From positions 755,001-819,000 of the forward strand of contig NZ_BMKL01000001.1 in the NCBI RefSeq assembly GCF_014644315.1: a DNA stretch of 64,000 nucleotides, given 5' to 3'. The position numbers and the translations under genes were made by a program. Source of the stretch: Tsuneonella deserti. GTDB lineage: Bacteria; Pseudomonadota; Alphaproteobacteria; Sphingomonadales; Sphingomonadaceae. Shown in pieces: positions 11,442 through 21,306 of this stretch. The notes under the pieces are model-generated. The model made no database searches. It was not told where the DNA came from and was given only the letters and a program-made list of their open reading frames with translations. Within the stretch, counting starts at the first letter, position 1; each line of letters starts with the position of its first letter.

Positions 11442-13481
11442 TCAGCGGTTGAACTTCTCGCCCGCATCCGCCTTGCGTCGCAGGTAATCGCTCACCGGAA
11501 GGCCATGCTTTTCAAGCCCTTCGACGACGGTCTTGAGACCGATCGTGTCGGCCCAGAACATCGGCCCGCCGGTGTAGAGCGGCCAGCCGTAGCCGTTGAT
11601 CCACACCACATCGATGTCGCTCGCGCGCTGGGCCATGCCTTCGTCGAGGATCTTCGCGCCTTCGTTGACCATCGGGTAAAGCAGGCGCTCGCGGATCTCG
11701 TCCTTGGAGATTTCGCGCTGCGGCTTGCCTTCCTTCTTGGCGAAATCTGCGATGATCGCCTTGGTTTCCTCCGACGGCGTGCGGTTGCGCGCCTCGTCGT
11801 AGTCGTAATAGCCCTTGCCCGCCTTCTGCCCGAAGCGGCCCTTGGCGCAGAGCGCGTCGCGGATCGTTTCGATCTTCGACGGATCGCGGTGCCAGCCGAT
11901 GTCGGTCCCCGCGAGGTCGCCCATCTGGAACGGACCCATCGGGAAGCCGAATTCGAGCAGGACGTCGTCGATGTCCCAGTAGTTCGCGCCTTCCATGATC
12001 AGCGCGTTGGCCTGTTGCTGGCGGGGGCTGAGCATGCGGTTGCCGATGAAGCCGGGGCACACGCCCGAGACCGCGGCGACTTTGCCGATCTTCTTGGCGA
12101 GCTGCATCACTGTCGCCAGCACGTCCTTGCGGGTTTCCTTGCCGCGAACGATCTCCAGCAATTTCATCACGTTGGCGGGCGAAAAGAAGTGCATGCCGAG
12201 CACGTAGCCGGGCCGCCTGGTCGCGGTGGCGATCTCGTCCACGTCGAGATAGCTGGTGTTGGAGGCGAGGATCGCGCCCTGCTTCACCACTTCGTCAAGC
12301 CTGGCGAAGACCTGCTTCTTGACGTCCATGTTCTCGTACACGGCCTCGATCACGAGATCGCAGTCGGCCAGTTCATCGTAGTTGAGGGTGGGCGAGAGCA
12401 GGCCCATCGCCTTTTCCACCGCCTCGTCGGTCATGCGCCCGCGCTTGGCGGTGTTCTCGTAGTTGCGGCGCATCGTCCCCGTCCCACGGTCGAGCGCGTC
12501 CTGCTGCATTTCCAGGATCGTCACCGGGATGCCGGCGGACAGGAAATTCATCGCGATCCCGCCGCCCATTGTGCCGGCGCCGATGATGCCGACCTTGTTG
12601 ATGGGGATCAGCGGGGTATCGCCCGGCACGTCGTCGATCTTGTTCGCGGCGCGCTCGGCGAAGAAGTAGTGGCGCATGGCAGCCGACTGGGTGCCGGTCA
12701 TCAGCTTCATGAACAGCTCGCGCTCCTTCTTCACGCCTTCGGCATAGGAGAGCTCGCCGGCCGCCTTGACCGCCTCGATCGCGGCGTTGGGCGCGTCGAA
12801 GCCGCGGATCTTACGGGCCTGGCTGGCGCGGAACTTGTCGAAGATATCGGGATCGCGAACACCGTCCTGGTTCTTGGTGTCCTCGGAAGCGCGCGGGACG
12901 GGCTGGCCGATCTTGCTGCGCGCGAAGGCGACCGCATCGGCTTCGAGGTTGTCCTCGCTGACGATCGCATCGACGAGGCCAATGCTTTGCGCCTTCTTGG
13001 CAGAGATCGGATCGCCGCCGACGACCAGCGGCAGCGCGGCTTCGGCACCGACAAGCCGCGGCAGGCGCTGGGTGCCCGCCGCTCCGGGTATCAGGCCGAG
13101 CTTCACTTCGGGCAGGCCGATCTTCGCGCTCGGCACGGCAACGCGGTAATGGCACGCGAGCGCCACTTCGCACCCGCCGCCCAGCGCCGTGCCGTGAATC
13201 GCGGCGACCACGGGCTTGTCGCTTGCTTCCATCGCGTCGAGCGTCTCGGGCAGGCTCGGCCCTTGCGGCGGCTTGCCGAACTCGGTGATGTCGGCCCCGG
13301 CGAAGAACGTGCGTCCGTCACAGCGGATGACGATGGCCTTCACCCCGTCGTCGGCAAGGCCGGCCTCGATCTCGCGCTTGAGCCCGGCGCGCACCGCCTG
13401 GCCGAGCGCGTTGACCGGCGGGTTGTTCGATACGACGACAAGCACTTCGCCATCGCGGTGGGAGGAAATCGGATCGGTCAT
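11442..13481 (-). CDS. FadJ/FadB-type enoyl-CoA hydratase / 3-hydroxyacyl-CoA dehydrogenase
   Basis: A 679-residue two-domain beta-oxidation enzyme. The hydratase domain (about 1-190) carries [10 protein letters not shown] for the CoA oxyanion pocket, Glu105 in GGGCE and Glu125 in [12 protein letters not shown]. The NAD-binding dehydrogenase starts at about 295 with GAGTMG (301-306), followed by ASNTS (406-410), [15 protein letters not shown] (His431) and a C-terminal half with [12 protein letters not shown]. It hydrates 2-enoyl-CoA and oxidises the 3-hydroxyacyl product. The ATG at 13481 starts at the conserved domain boundary. The esterase gene ends 11 bases upstream, so the two are probably co-transcribed. 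Confidence 0.92.
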   Translation of the reverse strand: MTDPISSHRDGEVLVVVSNNPPVNALGQAVRAGLKREIEAGLADDGVKAIVIRCDGRTFFAGADITEFGKPPQGPSLPETLDAMEASDKPVVAAIHGTALGGGCEVALACHYRVAVPSAKIGLPEVKLGLIPGAAGTQRLPRLVGAEAALPLVVGGDPISAKKAQSIGLVDAIVSEDNLEADAVAFARSKIGQPVPRASEDTKNQDGVRDPDIFDKFRASQARKIRGFDAPNAAIEAVKAAGELSYAEGVKKERELFMKLMTGTQSAAMRHYFFAERAANKIDDVPGDTPLIPINKVGIIGAGTMGGGIAMNFLSAGIPVTILEMQQDALDRGTGTMRRNYENTAKRGRMTDEAVEKAMGLLSPTLNYDELADCDLVIEAVYENMDVKKQVFARLDEVVKQGAILASNTSYLDVDEIATATRRPGYVLGMHFFSPANVMKLLEIVRGKETRKDVLATVMQLAKKIGKVAAVSGVCPGFIGNRMLSPRQQQANALIMEGANYWDIDDVLLEFGFPMGPFQMGDLAGTDIGWHRDPSKIETIRDALCAKGRFGQKAGKGYYDYDEARNRTPSEETKAIIADFAKKEGKPQREISKDEIRERLLYPMVNEGAKILDEGMAQRASDIDVVWINGYGWPLYTGGPMFWADTIGLKTVVEGLEKHGLPVSDYLRRKADAGEKFNR

Positions 13482-13492
13482 CGGGGTTCTCC

Positions 13493-14728
13493 TCAGGCGC
13501 GGCTGTCGGACAGCGCGGAATAGATCAGGGTCTTGAGCTGACGGCGGATCGGATAGGCGCTCGACGGATAGACCTGCGTCATGAACACCATCGTGATCCC
13601 CTCGACCGGGTCGACGAAGAAAGCGGTCGAATAGGCGCCGCCCCAGTAAAATTCGCCCTTGCTCGCCGGCATCAGCGTCTTGGCGGGATCGATCACGCAG
13701 GCAAAGCCGAGGCCGAAGCCGACGCCTGCGTTCTGGCTCTCCGAGAACAGGCTCTGCGAAAGCTGCGTGAGGTCCTGTCCGCCGGGCAGGTGGTTGGCGG
13801 TCATCAGGTCGAGCGTCTTGGGGCTGATGATCCGCGCGCCGTCCAGCTCGCCGCGATTGACCAGCATCGCGGTGAACCGCTCGTAGTCCGCAATCGTGCC
13901 GACGAGGCCGCCGCCGCCGCTGTCGAACCGGCCCGGACGCCCGAGATTGCTCTTTAGACCGGCGTCGATCATCTTCGGCTTGTGGCCGGGAATGTACTGG
14001 TAGGCATCGACGAGGCGGTCGAGCTGGCCTTCCGCGCCGAAGCGCGTGTCGGTCATGCCGAGCGGCTGAAAGATATGCTTTTCGAAATAGTCGCCCAGCC
14101 GCATCCCGCTGATCCGCTCGACCGCGACGCCGAGCACGTCCGTCGAGACCGAATAATTCCACCTGTCGCCGGGCGAGAATTCGAGCGGGATCTTTGCCAG
14201 CGTGGCGATGTATTCGTCGCTGTCGAGGTGGCCGCGCGCGAAATCGAAGCTGCTATCACGATAGGCTGCATCGACGTTGGTGCGCTGCTGGAACCCGTAG
14301 GTCAGGCCCGACATGTGGGTCAGCAAGTCGACAAAACGCATCGGCCCGGCTTTTGCGCCGGGCACGAACGGCGCGCCGCTGCCGCCACCACCGGCGTACA
14401 CGCTCAGGTTCTTGAACTCGGGAAAGACCTTGGTCACCGGCTCTTCCAGCGCGACCTTGCACTGTTCCACCAGCTGCATGAACGCGATCGAGGTGACCGG
14501 CTTGGTCATACTGGCGATGCGGAACAGCGCATCCTCGCGCAGGGCTTCGCGGCCTTCGCCCATCGTGCCCATCTGGGTGCGGTAGACCGGCTGCCCGTCG
14601 CGCGCGATGCTAAGCTGCATCATCGGAAGGCGGCTGGTGTCGAGGTAGGCCGTGCGCAGAAACGGCTCAATCCGCTCCAGCCGATCTTGGTCGAAGCCGA
14701 GGGCCGCCGTGGCCGTGGTGTCCAACAT
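13493..14728 (-). CDS. Serine hydrolase of the class C beta-lactamase / EstB esterase family
   Basis: A 411-residue penicillin-binding-protein-like fold. The nucleophile motif SMTK (Ser73-Lys76), the second motif Tyr192 in RWNYSVSTD and a C-terminal [15 protein letters not shown] segment in place of KTG mark it as an esterase-like member, not a proven lactamase. No signal peptide is evident, which also argues for an intracellular esterase. GGGAGAGA precedes the ATG at 14728. Placed at the head of the FadJ and thiolase-like genes, it could cleave an ester or lactone before beta-oxidation; that role is inference. Confidence 0.85.
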   Translation of the reverse strand: MLDTTATAALGFDQDRLERIEPFLRTAYLDTSRLPMMQLSIARDGQPVYRTQMGTMGEGREALREDALFRIASMTKPVTSIAFMQLVEQCKVALEEPVTKVFPEFKNLSVYAGGGGSGAPFVPGAKAGPMRFVDLLTHMSGLTYGFQQRTNVDAAYRDSSFDFARGHLDSDEYIATLAKIPLEFSPGDRWNYSVSTDVLGVAVERISGMRLGDYFEKHIFQPLGMTDTRFGAEGQLDRLVDAYQYIPGHKPKMIDAGLKSNLGRPGRFDSGGGGLVGTIADYERFTAMLVNRGELDGARIISPKTLDLMTANHLPGGQDLTQLSQSLFSESQNAGVGFGLGFACVIDPAKTLMPASKGEFYWGGAYSTAFFVDPVEGITMVFMTQVYPSSAYPIRRQLKTLIYSALSDSRA

Positions 14729-14846
14729 GGTGCGATTCTCTCCCGCATGGCGCTCGCGGCGCTCTGTCGTGCTTGCATACCCAGCTTTCCGACGAGGGCA
14801 AACCCTCTCCGGCGGGCAGGCCCATACCAGCCTTAGGAATGGGCGC

Positions 14847-14876
14847 TTGCGCACGGCGCGCGATTGTTCTTAGTAT
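14847..14876 (+). promoter_or_regulatory. Candidate promoter for the acyl-CoA synthetase gene
   Basis: In the 183-base divergent gap a TTGCGC (14847-14852) and a TAGTAT (14871-14876) are 18 bases apart, about 36 bases before the ATG at 14912. The match to the sigma-70 consensus is moderate, so this is only a candidate. Confidence 0.3.
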
Positions 14877-14911
14877 TGGCCCTAACGAAAGTACGAATAC
14901 AAGGGAAAGCG

Positions 14912-16663
14912 ATGTCTGAAACGACTCTGGCCGAAGCGCTCGGCTGGACTCCGCCGCCCGGCTGGCCGGCGATGAGCCGCGACCAGATCCGCGACCAGCT
15001 CACCGCGCCCGGTGAACGTTTCGAAATGGAGATCGTCACCATCCGCGGCGTGCCGACCCGGGTGTGGAAGCATGCCCCGGAAAACCTGCGCGCCCTGATG
15101 ATGCTCGCCCGCACCCACGGAGAGCGCGAGTTCGTAGTCTACGAAGACGAGCGGGTGACTTACGCTGCGTTTCACCGTGCGGTGGCGAAGCTCGCTCACG
15201 AACTGCGCGAGCGCGGGGTGAAGAAGGGCGACCGGGTGGCGCTTGCCATGCGCAACCTCCCCGAATGGCCGGTGGTGTTCTTTGCCGCCGTCACAATCGG
15301 CGCGATTTGCGTCCCGCTCAATGCATGGTGGACGGGCGGGGAGCTTGCCTATGGGCTTGCGGACTCCGGCACGGCGGTGCTGATCTGCGACGCCGAGCGA
15401 TGGGAGCGGATCGCCCCGCACACGGGGGAAATCCCCTCGCTTCGGCACGTCCTCGTCAGCCGCGCCGGCACCGGCGAACTGGCGGGTCCGGCCCAGCATC
15501 TGGAAGCGGTGATCGGCGCGCCCGGCACCTGGGGCGGTCTGCCCGATGCCGAAATTCCTGACGAGCAAATCGCCGCCGATGATGACGCGACGATCTTTTA
15601 CACCAGCGGCACGACCGGGCATCCCAAGGGCGCGCTCGGCACTCACCGCAATCTCGTCACCAACATCTTTTCGGGAGCCTACAACGCGACAGTATCGGTG
15701 TTGCGGCGCGGCGAAGTGCCGCCCGATCCGGTGCCCAAGACCGCGCTCACGGTGATCCCGCTGTTCCATGTCACCGCCTGCAGCGCGACGCTGATGGGGA
15801 CGCTGGCGGCGGGCAACACGCTGGTGTTCATGCACCGATGGGATCCGCTGAAGGCGTTTCAGATTATCGAGCGCGAGAGGGTCAATGTGACGGGCGGCGT
15901 GCCGACCATCGCGTGGCAACTCATCGAACACCCCGAGCGCGAGAACTACGATCTCTCGAGCCTGGAGGCGATCGCCTATGGCGGCGCGCCTTCGGCGCCC
16001 GAGCTGGTGCGCAAGATCCGTGACGTGTTCGGCGCGCTGCCCGGCAACGGCTGGGGCATGACGGAGACGATGGCGACCGTCACCGGCCATTCCAGCGAGG
16101 ACTACCTCAACCGCCCGACCAGCTGCGGTCCGCCGGTCGCGGTCGCCGACCTCAAGATCATGAGCGAGGACGGGACGACCGAACTTCCCGTCGGCGAAGT
16201 GGGCGAGCTGTGGGCGCGCGGGCCGATGGTGGTGAAGGGCTACTGGAACAAGCCGGAGGCAACCGCGGAGACCTTTGTCGATGGCTGGGTGCGCACGGGC
16301 GACCTGGCGCGGCTGGATGAGGAAGGATTCTGCTACATCGTCGACCGGGCCAAGGACATGATCCTGCGCGGGGGCGAGAACATCTACTCGTCGGAAGTCG
16401 AAAACGTGCTCTACGACCACCCGGCGGTGACTGACGCCGCCCTGGTCGGCATTCCACACCCGACACTGGGCGAGGAGCCCGCCGCGGTGGTCCACCTCGC
16501 GCCGGGGATGGACGCGAGCGAGGCTGAATTGCAGGCCTTCGTCGCCGAGCGGATCGCGAAGTTCAAGGTGCCGGTGCGTGTCCTGTTTTCGGAGGAAACA
16601 CTGCCGCGCAACGCGAACGGGAAGATCCTGAAGAAGGACCTGAAGGCACTGTTCGATCAATAG
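14912..16663 (+). CDS. Acyl-CoA synthetase / long-chain fatty acid-CoA ligase family
   Basis: A 583-residue class I adenylate-forming enzyme that activates a carboxylic acid to its CoA ester via an acyl-AMP. The P-loop YTSGTTGHPKG is at 230-240, GWGMTET in the A5 region, RTGDLARLDEEGFCYIVDR with ILRGGENIYSSEVE around the hinge, and LPRNANGKILKKDL carries the catalytic lysine near the C-terminus. AGGGA precedes the ATG at 14912. The acid is unknown; its neighbours suggest a substrate that enters beta-oxidation. The TetR gene follows after 22 bases on the same strand. Confidence 0.9.
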   Translation: MSETTLAEALGWTPPPGWPAMSRDQIRDQLTAPGERFEMEIVTIRGVPTRVWKHAPENLRALMMLARTHGEREFVVYEDERVTYAAFHRAVAKLAHELRERGVKKGDRVALAMRNLPEWPVVFFAAVTIGAICVPLNAWWTGGELAYGLADSGTAVLICDAERWERIAPHTGEIPSLRHVLVSRAGTGELAGPAQHLEAVIGAPGTWGGLPDAEIPDEQIAADDDATIFYTSGTTGHPKGALGTHRNLVTNIFSGAYNATVSVLRRGEVPPDPVPKTALTVIPLFHVTACSATLMGTLAAGNTLVFMHRWDPLKAFQIIERERVNVTGGVPTIAWQLIEHPERENYDLSSLEAIAYGGAPSAPELVRKIRDVFGALPGNGWGMTETMATVTGHSSEDYLNRPTSCGPPVAVADLKIMSEDGTTELPVGEVGELWARGPMVVKGYWNKPEATAETFVDGWVRTGDLARLDEEGFCYIVDRAKDMILRGGENIYSSEVENVLYDHPAVTDAALVGIPHPTLGEEPAAVVHLAPGMDASEAELQAFVAERIAKFKVPVRVLFSEETLPRNANGKILKKDLKALFDQ

Positions 16664-16685
16664 CCGCAAGAGCCGGGGGAATGTG

Positions 16686-17939
16686 ATGGGGGAGGGGACG
16701 CACCCGAAGGCAAGCGAGACCGAGCGGTTCGAGCGCCGGAGGCAGGATGTCGTGCACGCGGCATCGGCGCTGATCAACGAACTGGGGGTTAAGGGTACGA
16801 CCTTTGCCGAGCTCGCCCGCGCCGTGGGCCTCAACGCGACCAGCATCACCTATTACTTCGACCGCAAGGACAAGCTGGTGGTCGCGGTGTACGAGGCGAC
16901 GCTCGATTGGTTGGAGAGGGCCGCGCGCGAGGCTGGTGACTTGCCTACCCCGGCCGAGCGGGTGCGGGCGTTTATCGCCGCACATGTCGCACTGCGCCGC
17001 CGTATCCGCGGAGGGGAGCGCGGGCTGATCACCGCGCTCAGCGAAATCCGCACCCTGGAAGAAGCGGCGCAGGCGCCGCTGCTTACGCAGTATGCCCGCG
17101 TAGTGGACCATGTGCGCGGCTTCTTCGGAGAACACCGCGAGGGCCTCAAGCGCTCGCTCGACACCGCACGGGCGCACGTCCTGCTGGAGGCGATGTTCTG
17201 GTGGCCGGTGTGGTCTCTGCGGTATTCGACCCGCGATTTCGACCGGCTCGAAGCGCGCATGTTCGACATCTTCGCACGAGGCCTGGCAGGAGATGGCAAA
17301 GGCTGGCAGCCACGTCCGCTGGAGAGCGAGGGGTGGCGCTCGCCAGAAGTTTCCAGCGCGGAGACAACCAACGCCTTCCTTCGTTCGGCCACCGTGATGA
17401 TTAACCAGCGCGGCTATCGGGGCGCCTCGGTCAACCGGATCGCGGCCGCACTCAACGTCACCAAGGGCAGCTTCTATCACCACCACAATGCCAAGGACGA
17501 TCTCGTATTCGAGTGCTTCCAGCGCAGCTACGACCGGCTATCCGCGGTCCAGCTTGCCGCGGAGGATATCGAGGCCGACGGCTGGACCCAGATCGCCAGC
17601 GCGCTGGCCGAGCTGATCGACCTGCAATTCCGCGATCCGATGCCCCTGCTGCGTACCACCGCGCTGCAGGCGCTGCCGTTGGATGAACGGGGCAGTGTCG
17701 TCGTGAGATCGAACCGTCTTGCAAACAGGTTCGCGGGAATGCTGGCAGACGGAATAGCCGACGGGTCCGTGCGTCCGGTCGATCCGCTGGTGGCGAGCCA
17801 GCTCATCATGCCGGCCCTTAATGCCGCCTACGAGGCGCGAGGTTGGGCGGCGAGGCAGCCCGACCCGGAGATTGCCGTCAAGCTCTACGCCTGGACGCTG
17901 TGCGCGGGCGTCTTCAGCGATCCTCCCGAGGTCGGCTGA
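16686..17939 (+). CDS. Double-TetR regulator: two TetR/AcrR units in one polypeptide
   Basis: A 417-residue protein, about twice the size of a TetR monomer. The first DNA-binding unit spans about residues 20-66, with recognition region FAELARAVGLNATSITYYFD; the second spans about 228-276, with VNRIAAALNVTKGSFYHHH. Each is followed by a helical ligand-binding-type region. Both HTH units keep the TetR pattern of a short turn followed by YYF or YHH. It probably represses the adjacent acyl-CoA synthetase and perhaps the divergent esterase operon in response to an acyl-CoA or free acid. GGGGGA precedes the ATG at 16686; a GTG lies 3 bases upstream. Confidence 0.88.
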   Translation: MGEGTHPKASETERFERRRQDVVHAASALINELGVKGTTFAELARAVGLNATSITYYFDRKDKLVVAVYEATLDWLERAAREAGDLPTPAERVRAFIAAHVALRRRIRGGERGLITALSEIRTLEEAAQAPLLTQYARVVDHVRGFFGEHREGLKRSLDTARAHVLLEAMFWWPVWSLRYSTRDFDRLEARMFDIFARGLAGDGKGWQPRPLESEGWRSPEVSSAETTNAFLRSATVMINQRGYRGASVNRIAAALNVTKGSFYHHHNAKDDLVFECFQRSYDRLSAVQLAAEDIEADGWTQIASALAELIDLQFRDPMPLLRTTALQALPLDERGSVVVRSNRLANRFAGMLADGIADGSVRPVDPLVASQLIMPALNAAYEARGWAARQPDPEIAVKLYAWTLCAGVFSDPPEVG

Positions 17940-17993
17940 GTTCTCCCGCAGAGCTGAAAGGCCGGACCACCGGCAGTCATTGCCGCTTCAACA

Positions 17994-18025
17994 AGAAAAA
18001 GGCCGGACACCTTGTGGTGCCCGAC
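17994..18025 (-). terminator. Intrinsic terminator of the TonB receptor gene
   Basis: Read on the minus strand, GTCGGGCACC, an ACAA loop and GGTGTCCGGC form a 10-bp stem (two G-T pairs) followed by CTTTTTC. It lies 25 bases past the stop codon of the TonB-dependent receptor and is correctly oriented to end that transcript. Confidence 0.8.
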
Positions 18026-18050
18026 CCTTTCTTTGGTCCTTCGCTGCCGC

Positions 18051-21000
18051 CTAGAACGCCTGCGAAACGGCGATCTTGGCGTTGAAGCCCAGCGGGCTTG
18101 CGGTGAAGGGGTCGTAGTTCTGGTCGAGCCGCGCGAACGGCGGATCCTCGTCGAGGATGTTTTGCAGCGAAAGCGCGATGGTCGTGTCGGTCGGCAGGAC
18201 CACGCGGTACGTCAGGTCGACGGTGGTGAAGGAATCGATCTTCTTGCCCGCCGTCACAGCCTGGCCCGCGAGCGCGCCGGTGTTGGGACCGAAGATCGCA
18301 TCGCCGCGCTGGTCGATGTAGCCGTCGATGTAGTTCACCTGCAGCCGCAGCGAATGGTTGCCCATTTCGCCCTGGAGGTAGGCGTTGCCCTTCCATTCCG
18401 GCAGCGGATAGGCCGTCGTCTGGTAATTGAGCTGGCCAACCGCATCGAAGCCCGGCTGAACCAGGATGCCTTCGACCACGACGTCGCTGGTCTTGTACTC
18501 GATCACGTAAGTGCCCGCGAAGCCGGCGCTGATCGCTGCGTCCGCGCCCACCGGCATGCGGTAGTTCGCCTGGAAGTCGATGCCGGATGTCCGGATCTTC
18601 CCGCCGTTGACGATCTGCGTCCGCAGCCGCTGCACGTTGCCGATGCCGCATCCGGCAGCGGTGAACGTGAAGCGCGCGGCCAGGGCGGCGTAGGCCGGAT
18701 CGGCGCAGTTCGCCGCCCCCGTGGCGCCGAAGAGAGCATTGACGATGCCCTGCACCGGTTCGCCCTCGATCGGACCGTCCAGGTCATACCGGAACCAGTC
18801 GATGCTCGCGTTGAAACGGTCGGTCTCGATGATCGCGCCGGCGTTGTAGGTCGTTGCGCTTTCAGGCGCGAGGTTCGGGTTGCCGTTGATGTCGATCGCC
18901 CGGAACGACGTGCCGATGACCTGCAGCGAAGTGAGGTTACCGGCAAGCTGCTGCGCCGGAGGACCGCGGAAGGTGGTGCCGACGCCGCCGCGCAGGGCGA
19001 GGAAATCGGTGACCTGCCACTTGACGCGCGCTTGCGGATCGAAGGTCGATCCCACGGCGCCGCCGTAATCCTCGAACCGGGCAGCAAGCTGGGCCTGGAT
19101 CGCGTCGGTGATCGGCAGTTGCAGCTCGGCAAATGCGGCGATGACATCACCGCTGGTCCGCCCCGGGCTGTTGGTGCCGAGGAAGCCGAGAGCGCCGGTC
19201 TGCTGCACGCATACCGCGTTCGGATCGAGCGGCGAGCCGGGGCAGGGGTTGTAGTTGAGGTTGCTGACGATGTTGTAGTCGCGCGAGTACCAGTTCTTCC
19301 GGTACTGCGCGCCGACCGCGAACCCGACGTTGCCGCCGGGCAGAGTGATGCCGGTCTGGCCCGAGACGATGGCGTCCGCCACCAGCTGACGGGTGATCGC
19401 GACGGTCCGCGGTTCCTGGAAGAAGGTGTCGAAGGTCGCCAGGTCGTTGATCAGCCCGGCTCCCGGAGCGGTCGACAAGCCTCCGGTCGGGCGGCTGCCG
19501 GCGTAGTTCGGGTTGACGTCTCCGGTGACCGGGTTGACGGCCACTGCTGTCGAGAACGGGTTGAAGAAAGTGCACCCGTTGGTTCCGGCGAGCGCCGCCA
19601 GTTGGGCACCCGTCAGCCCAGCGCGCGAGGCAGCCGATGCGTAGGGGCAGTTCGGCCCACCGAACCCAGCCAGCGCGTTCTGAAGCAGGTCGCCGAACGT
19701 GTCGGTGCCCTCGAACATGCGTTCGTATTCGCTGTAGGTGGCGCTGGCGGTGAAATCGAGGCTGTCGCTGATCGGCGTGCGGAACTCGGCCGAGACGAGA
19801 TACTCGTCCGAGACGCGCGGCGACGTCGCCGAACCGCGCTCGTTGTCGTCGAAGTACAGCGGATTGCCGCCCAGGAGGGTCGGTCGGAACAAGACCGGGA
19901 AGGCCAGTGCCGGCGCGAGCGGCGTGCCGCCGGCGGTGGTGAGGCAGCCCGCCGCTGCGCCGTAGACGGCGCAGTAGTCGCGCAGCGCCGGAGCGTAGGC
20001 CGGGATCACGAACACTCCGGGGCCGGCCGCCTGCGCCGGCGTCAGGACGCCACTTGCCGGGATGGTGGTCAAGGTATTGGCGGAGTATCCGGACGGCGGA
20101 AGCGTCGGCAGATAGCTTGGCGAAGTGGTAATCTGGGTTTCCGAATGGCCCCACAGCGCGTTGAAGCGCAGCGTGCTGCTCGAGCCGATGTCGAACTCGA
20201 GGTCGGCGAAGATCTGGAAGCGGTCTTCCGGTTCGATCAGGTTGCCGAACAGGCCGTACTGGTTGAAGCAGCGATCGGTCGTCGAGCCGGTCACGCTGCG
20301 GAATCCGCCAAGATCCTCGCAGCCCAGGTCGCGAACGAAGTTCAGGCCGCCGACCGTTGCATTGAAGTCGAAGTTGCCGGGATTGCCGCCACCCGTCCAG
20401 CCGCCCTGGGGGTTATTGGGGTACGGCTGGATCGTGAAATCGCGATCGATCGTCTGAAGTTCGGAACGATGCTGGTAGCCGGCCGACAGGAACAGGCGCA
20501 GGCCTTCGACGTCCTTGCCGAAGCTCAGCGCGCCGCCGTAATCGCCCTTCGATCCCTTGATGTAGCGATAGTCGCCCGAAGCAAGGAAGCCATCCTGGTT
20601 GGTCTTGGTGATGAAGTTCACCACGCCGCCGATCGCGTCCGAACCGTAGGTTGCCGCGGCGCCGTCCTTCAGCACCTCGATCCGGCCAATGGCTGCGCCG
20701 GGGATCAGGTTGACGTCGACGATGGGGATGCCGCTGCCGCCAGACTGGACGATGCGCTTGCCGTTGAGGAGGACCAGGGTGCGCTGCGGGCCGAGGCCGC
20801 GCAGGTTGACCGAGGCGACGCCTTCGTTGCCTTGCGCGCGAGCGTCGAACTGGTTGGCATCGCCGATGATGCCGTTCGAGGTCGGCAGGTTCTTGAGCAG
20901 GTCGATAACACTCGGCGAACCCTGCTTGGCGAGTTCGTCCGAGGTGATGACGTCCACCGGAGCCGGCTGGTCTTCGGTCGATCCGCGGATGAGGGTGCCC

Positions 21001-21137
21001 GTGACGACAATTTCCGGCTGCGATTCCGCTGCTGCGTCCGGCCCCGGATCGGTCTGCGCGAAGGCCGCGCTGCTTCCGAACGTTCCTGCGGCGAGCGCGA
21101 AGCAGGCGCAAGTGTGGCGCAGACTCGATTTCATCAT
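18051..21137 (-). CDS. TonB-dependent outer membrane receptor (1028 residues)
   Basis: An outer-membrane active transporter for a large or scarce ligand, energised by TonB/ExbBD. The N-terminus MMKSSLRHTCACFALAAG followed by AAFAQ is a signal peptide. A TonB-box-like PEIVVTGTLIRG and a plug domain with LRGLGPQRTLVLLNGKRIV and IGRIEVLKDGAAATYGSDAI follow; the beta-barrel ends in AKIAVSQAF with the terminal Phe expected of outer-membrane proteins. The plug resembles receptors annotated for iron complexes or complex carbohydrates; substrate is unknown. GGGAGAG precedes the ATG pair at 21137/21134. The setting among acyl-CoA genes suggests import of an organic nutrient, by inference. Confidence 0.93.
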   Translation of the reverse strand: MMKSSLRHTCACFALAAGTFGSSAAFAQTDPGPDAAAESQPEIVVTGTLIRGSTEDQPAPVDVITSDELAKQGSPSVIDLLKNLPTSNGIIGDANQFDARAQGNEGVASVNLRGLGPQRTLVLLNGKRIVQSGGSGIPIVDVNLIPGAAIGRIEVLKDGAAATYGSDAIGGVVNFITKTNQDGFLASGDYRYIKGSKGDYGGALSFGKDVEGLRLFLSAGYQHRSELQTIDRDFTIQPYPNNPQGGWTGGGNPGNFDFNATVGGLNFVRDLGCEDLGGFRSVTGSTTDRCFNQYGLFGNLIEPEDRFQIFADLEFDIGSSSTLRFNALWGHSETQITTSPSYLPTLPPSGYSANTLTTIPASGVLTPAQAAGPGVFVIPAYAPALRDYCAVYGAAAGCLTTAGGTPLAPALAFPVLFRPTLLGGNPLYFDDNERGSATSPRVSDEYLVSAEFRTPISDSLDFTASATYSEYERMFEGTDTFGDLLQNALAGFGGPNCPYASAASRAGLTGAQLAALAGTNGCTFFNPFSTAVAVNPVTGDVNPNYAGSRPTGGLSTAPGAGLINDLATFDTFFQEPRTVAITRQLVADAIVSGQTGITLPGGNVGFAVGAQYRKNWYSRDYNIVSNLNYNPCPGSPLDPNAVCVQQTGALGFLGTNSPGRTSGDVIAAFAELQLPITDAIQAQLAARFEDYGGAVGSTFDPQARVKWQVTDFLALRGGVGTTFRGPPAQQLAGNLTSLQVIGTSFRAIDINGNPNLAPESATTYNAGAIIETDRFNASIDWFRYDLDGPIEGEPVQGIVNALFGATGAANCADPAYAALAARFTFTAAGCGIGNVQRLRTQIVNGGKIRTSGIDFQANYRMPVGADAAISAGFAGTYVIEYKTSDVVVEGILVQPGFDAVGQLNYQTTAYPLPEWKGNAYLQGEMGNHSLRLQVNYIDGYIDQRGDAIFGPNTGALAGQAVTAGKKIDSFTTVDLTYRVVLPTDTTIALSLQNILDEDPPFARLDQNYDPFTASPLGFNAKIAVSQAF

Positions 21138-21197
21138 CGTCTCTCCCTTGACTACGGGCTTGTTTCCGCTTGCCGCGGCAGATACCCGTTTCTCGAA

Positions 21198-21226
21198 ATT
21201 CAATGCCAGTCGGGTGGTGATGTCAA
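21198..21226 (-). promoter_or_regulatory. Sigma-70-type promoter of the TonB receptor gene
   Basis: On the minus strand a perfect -35 TTGACA (21226-21221) is followed 17 bases later by TTGAAT (21203-21198, four of six consensus positions). The start codon at 21137 leaves an mRNA leader of roughly 55 bases. Confidence 0.55.
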
Positions 21227-21306
21227 GCAGCATTCGGTCTTTTTCCTCCGCGCTCAGGCTTTTCCTGTCGCACTGAAGAATATCGGCAACGCCAAACCGC
21301 GAACCT

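Noticed and set aside
11505..13523. Long plus-strand frame opposite the FadJ-like gene
   Set aside because: Same reason: the minus-strand product has complete hydratase and dehydrogenase motifs.
17961..17974. GCCGG-ACCA-CCGGC hairpin after the TetR gene
   Set aside because: Only a 5-bp stem and no T-tract on either side, so not counted as a terminator.
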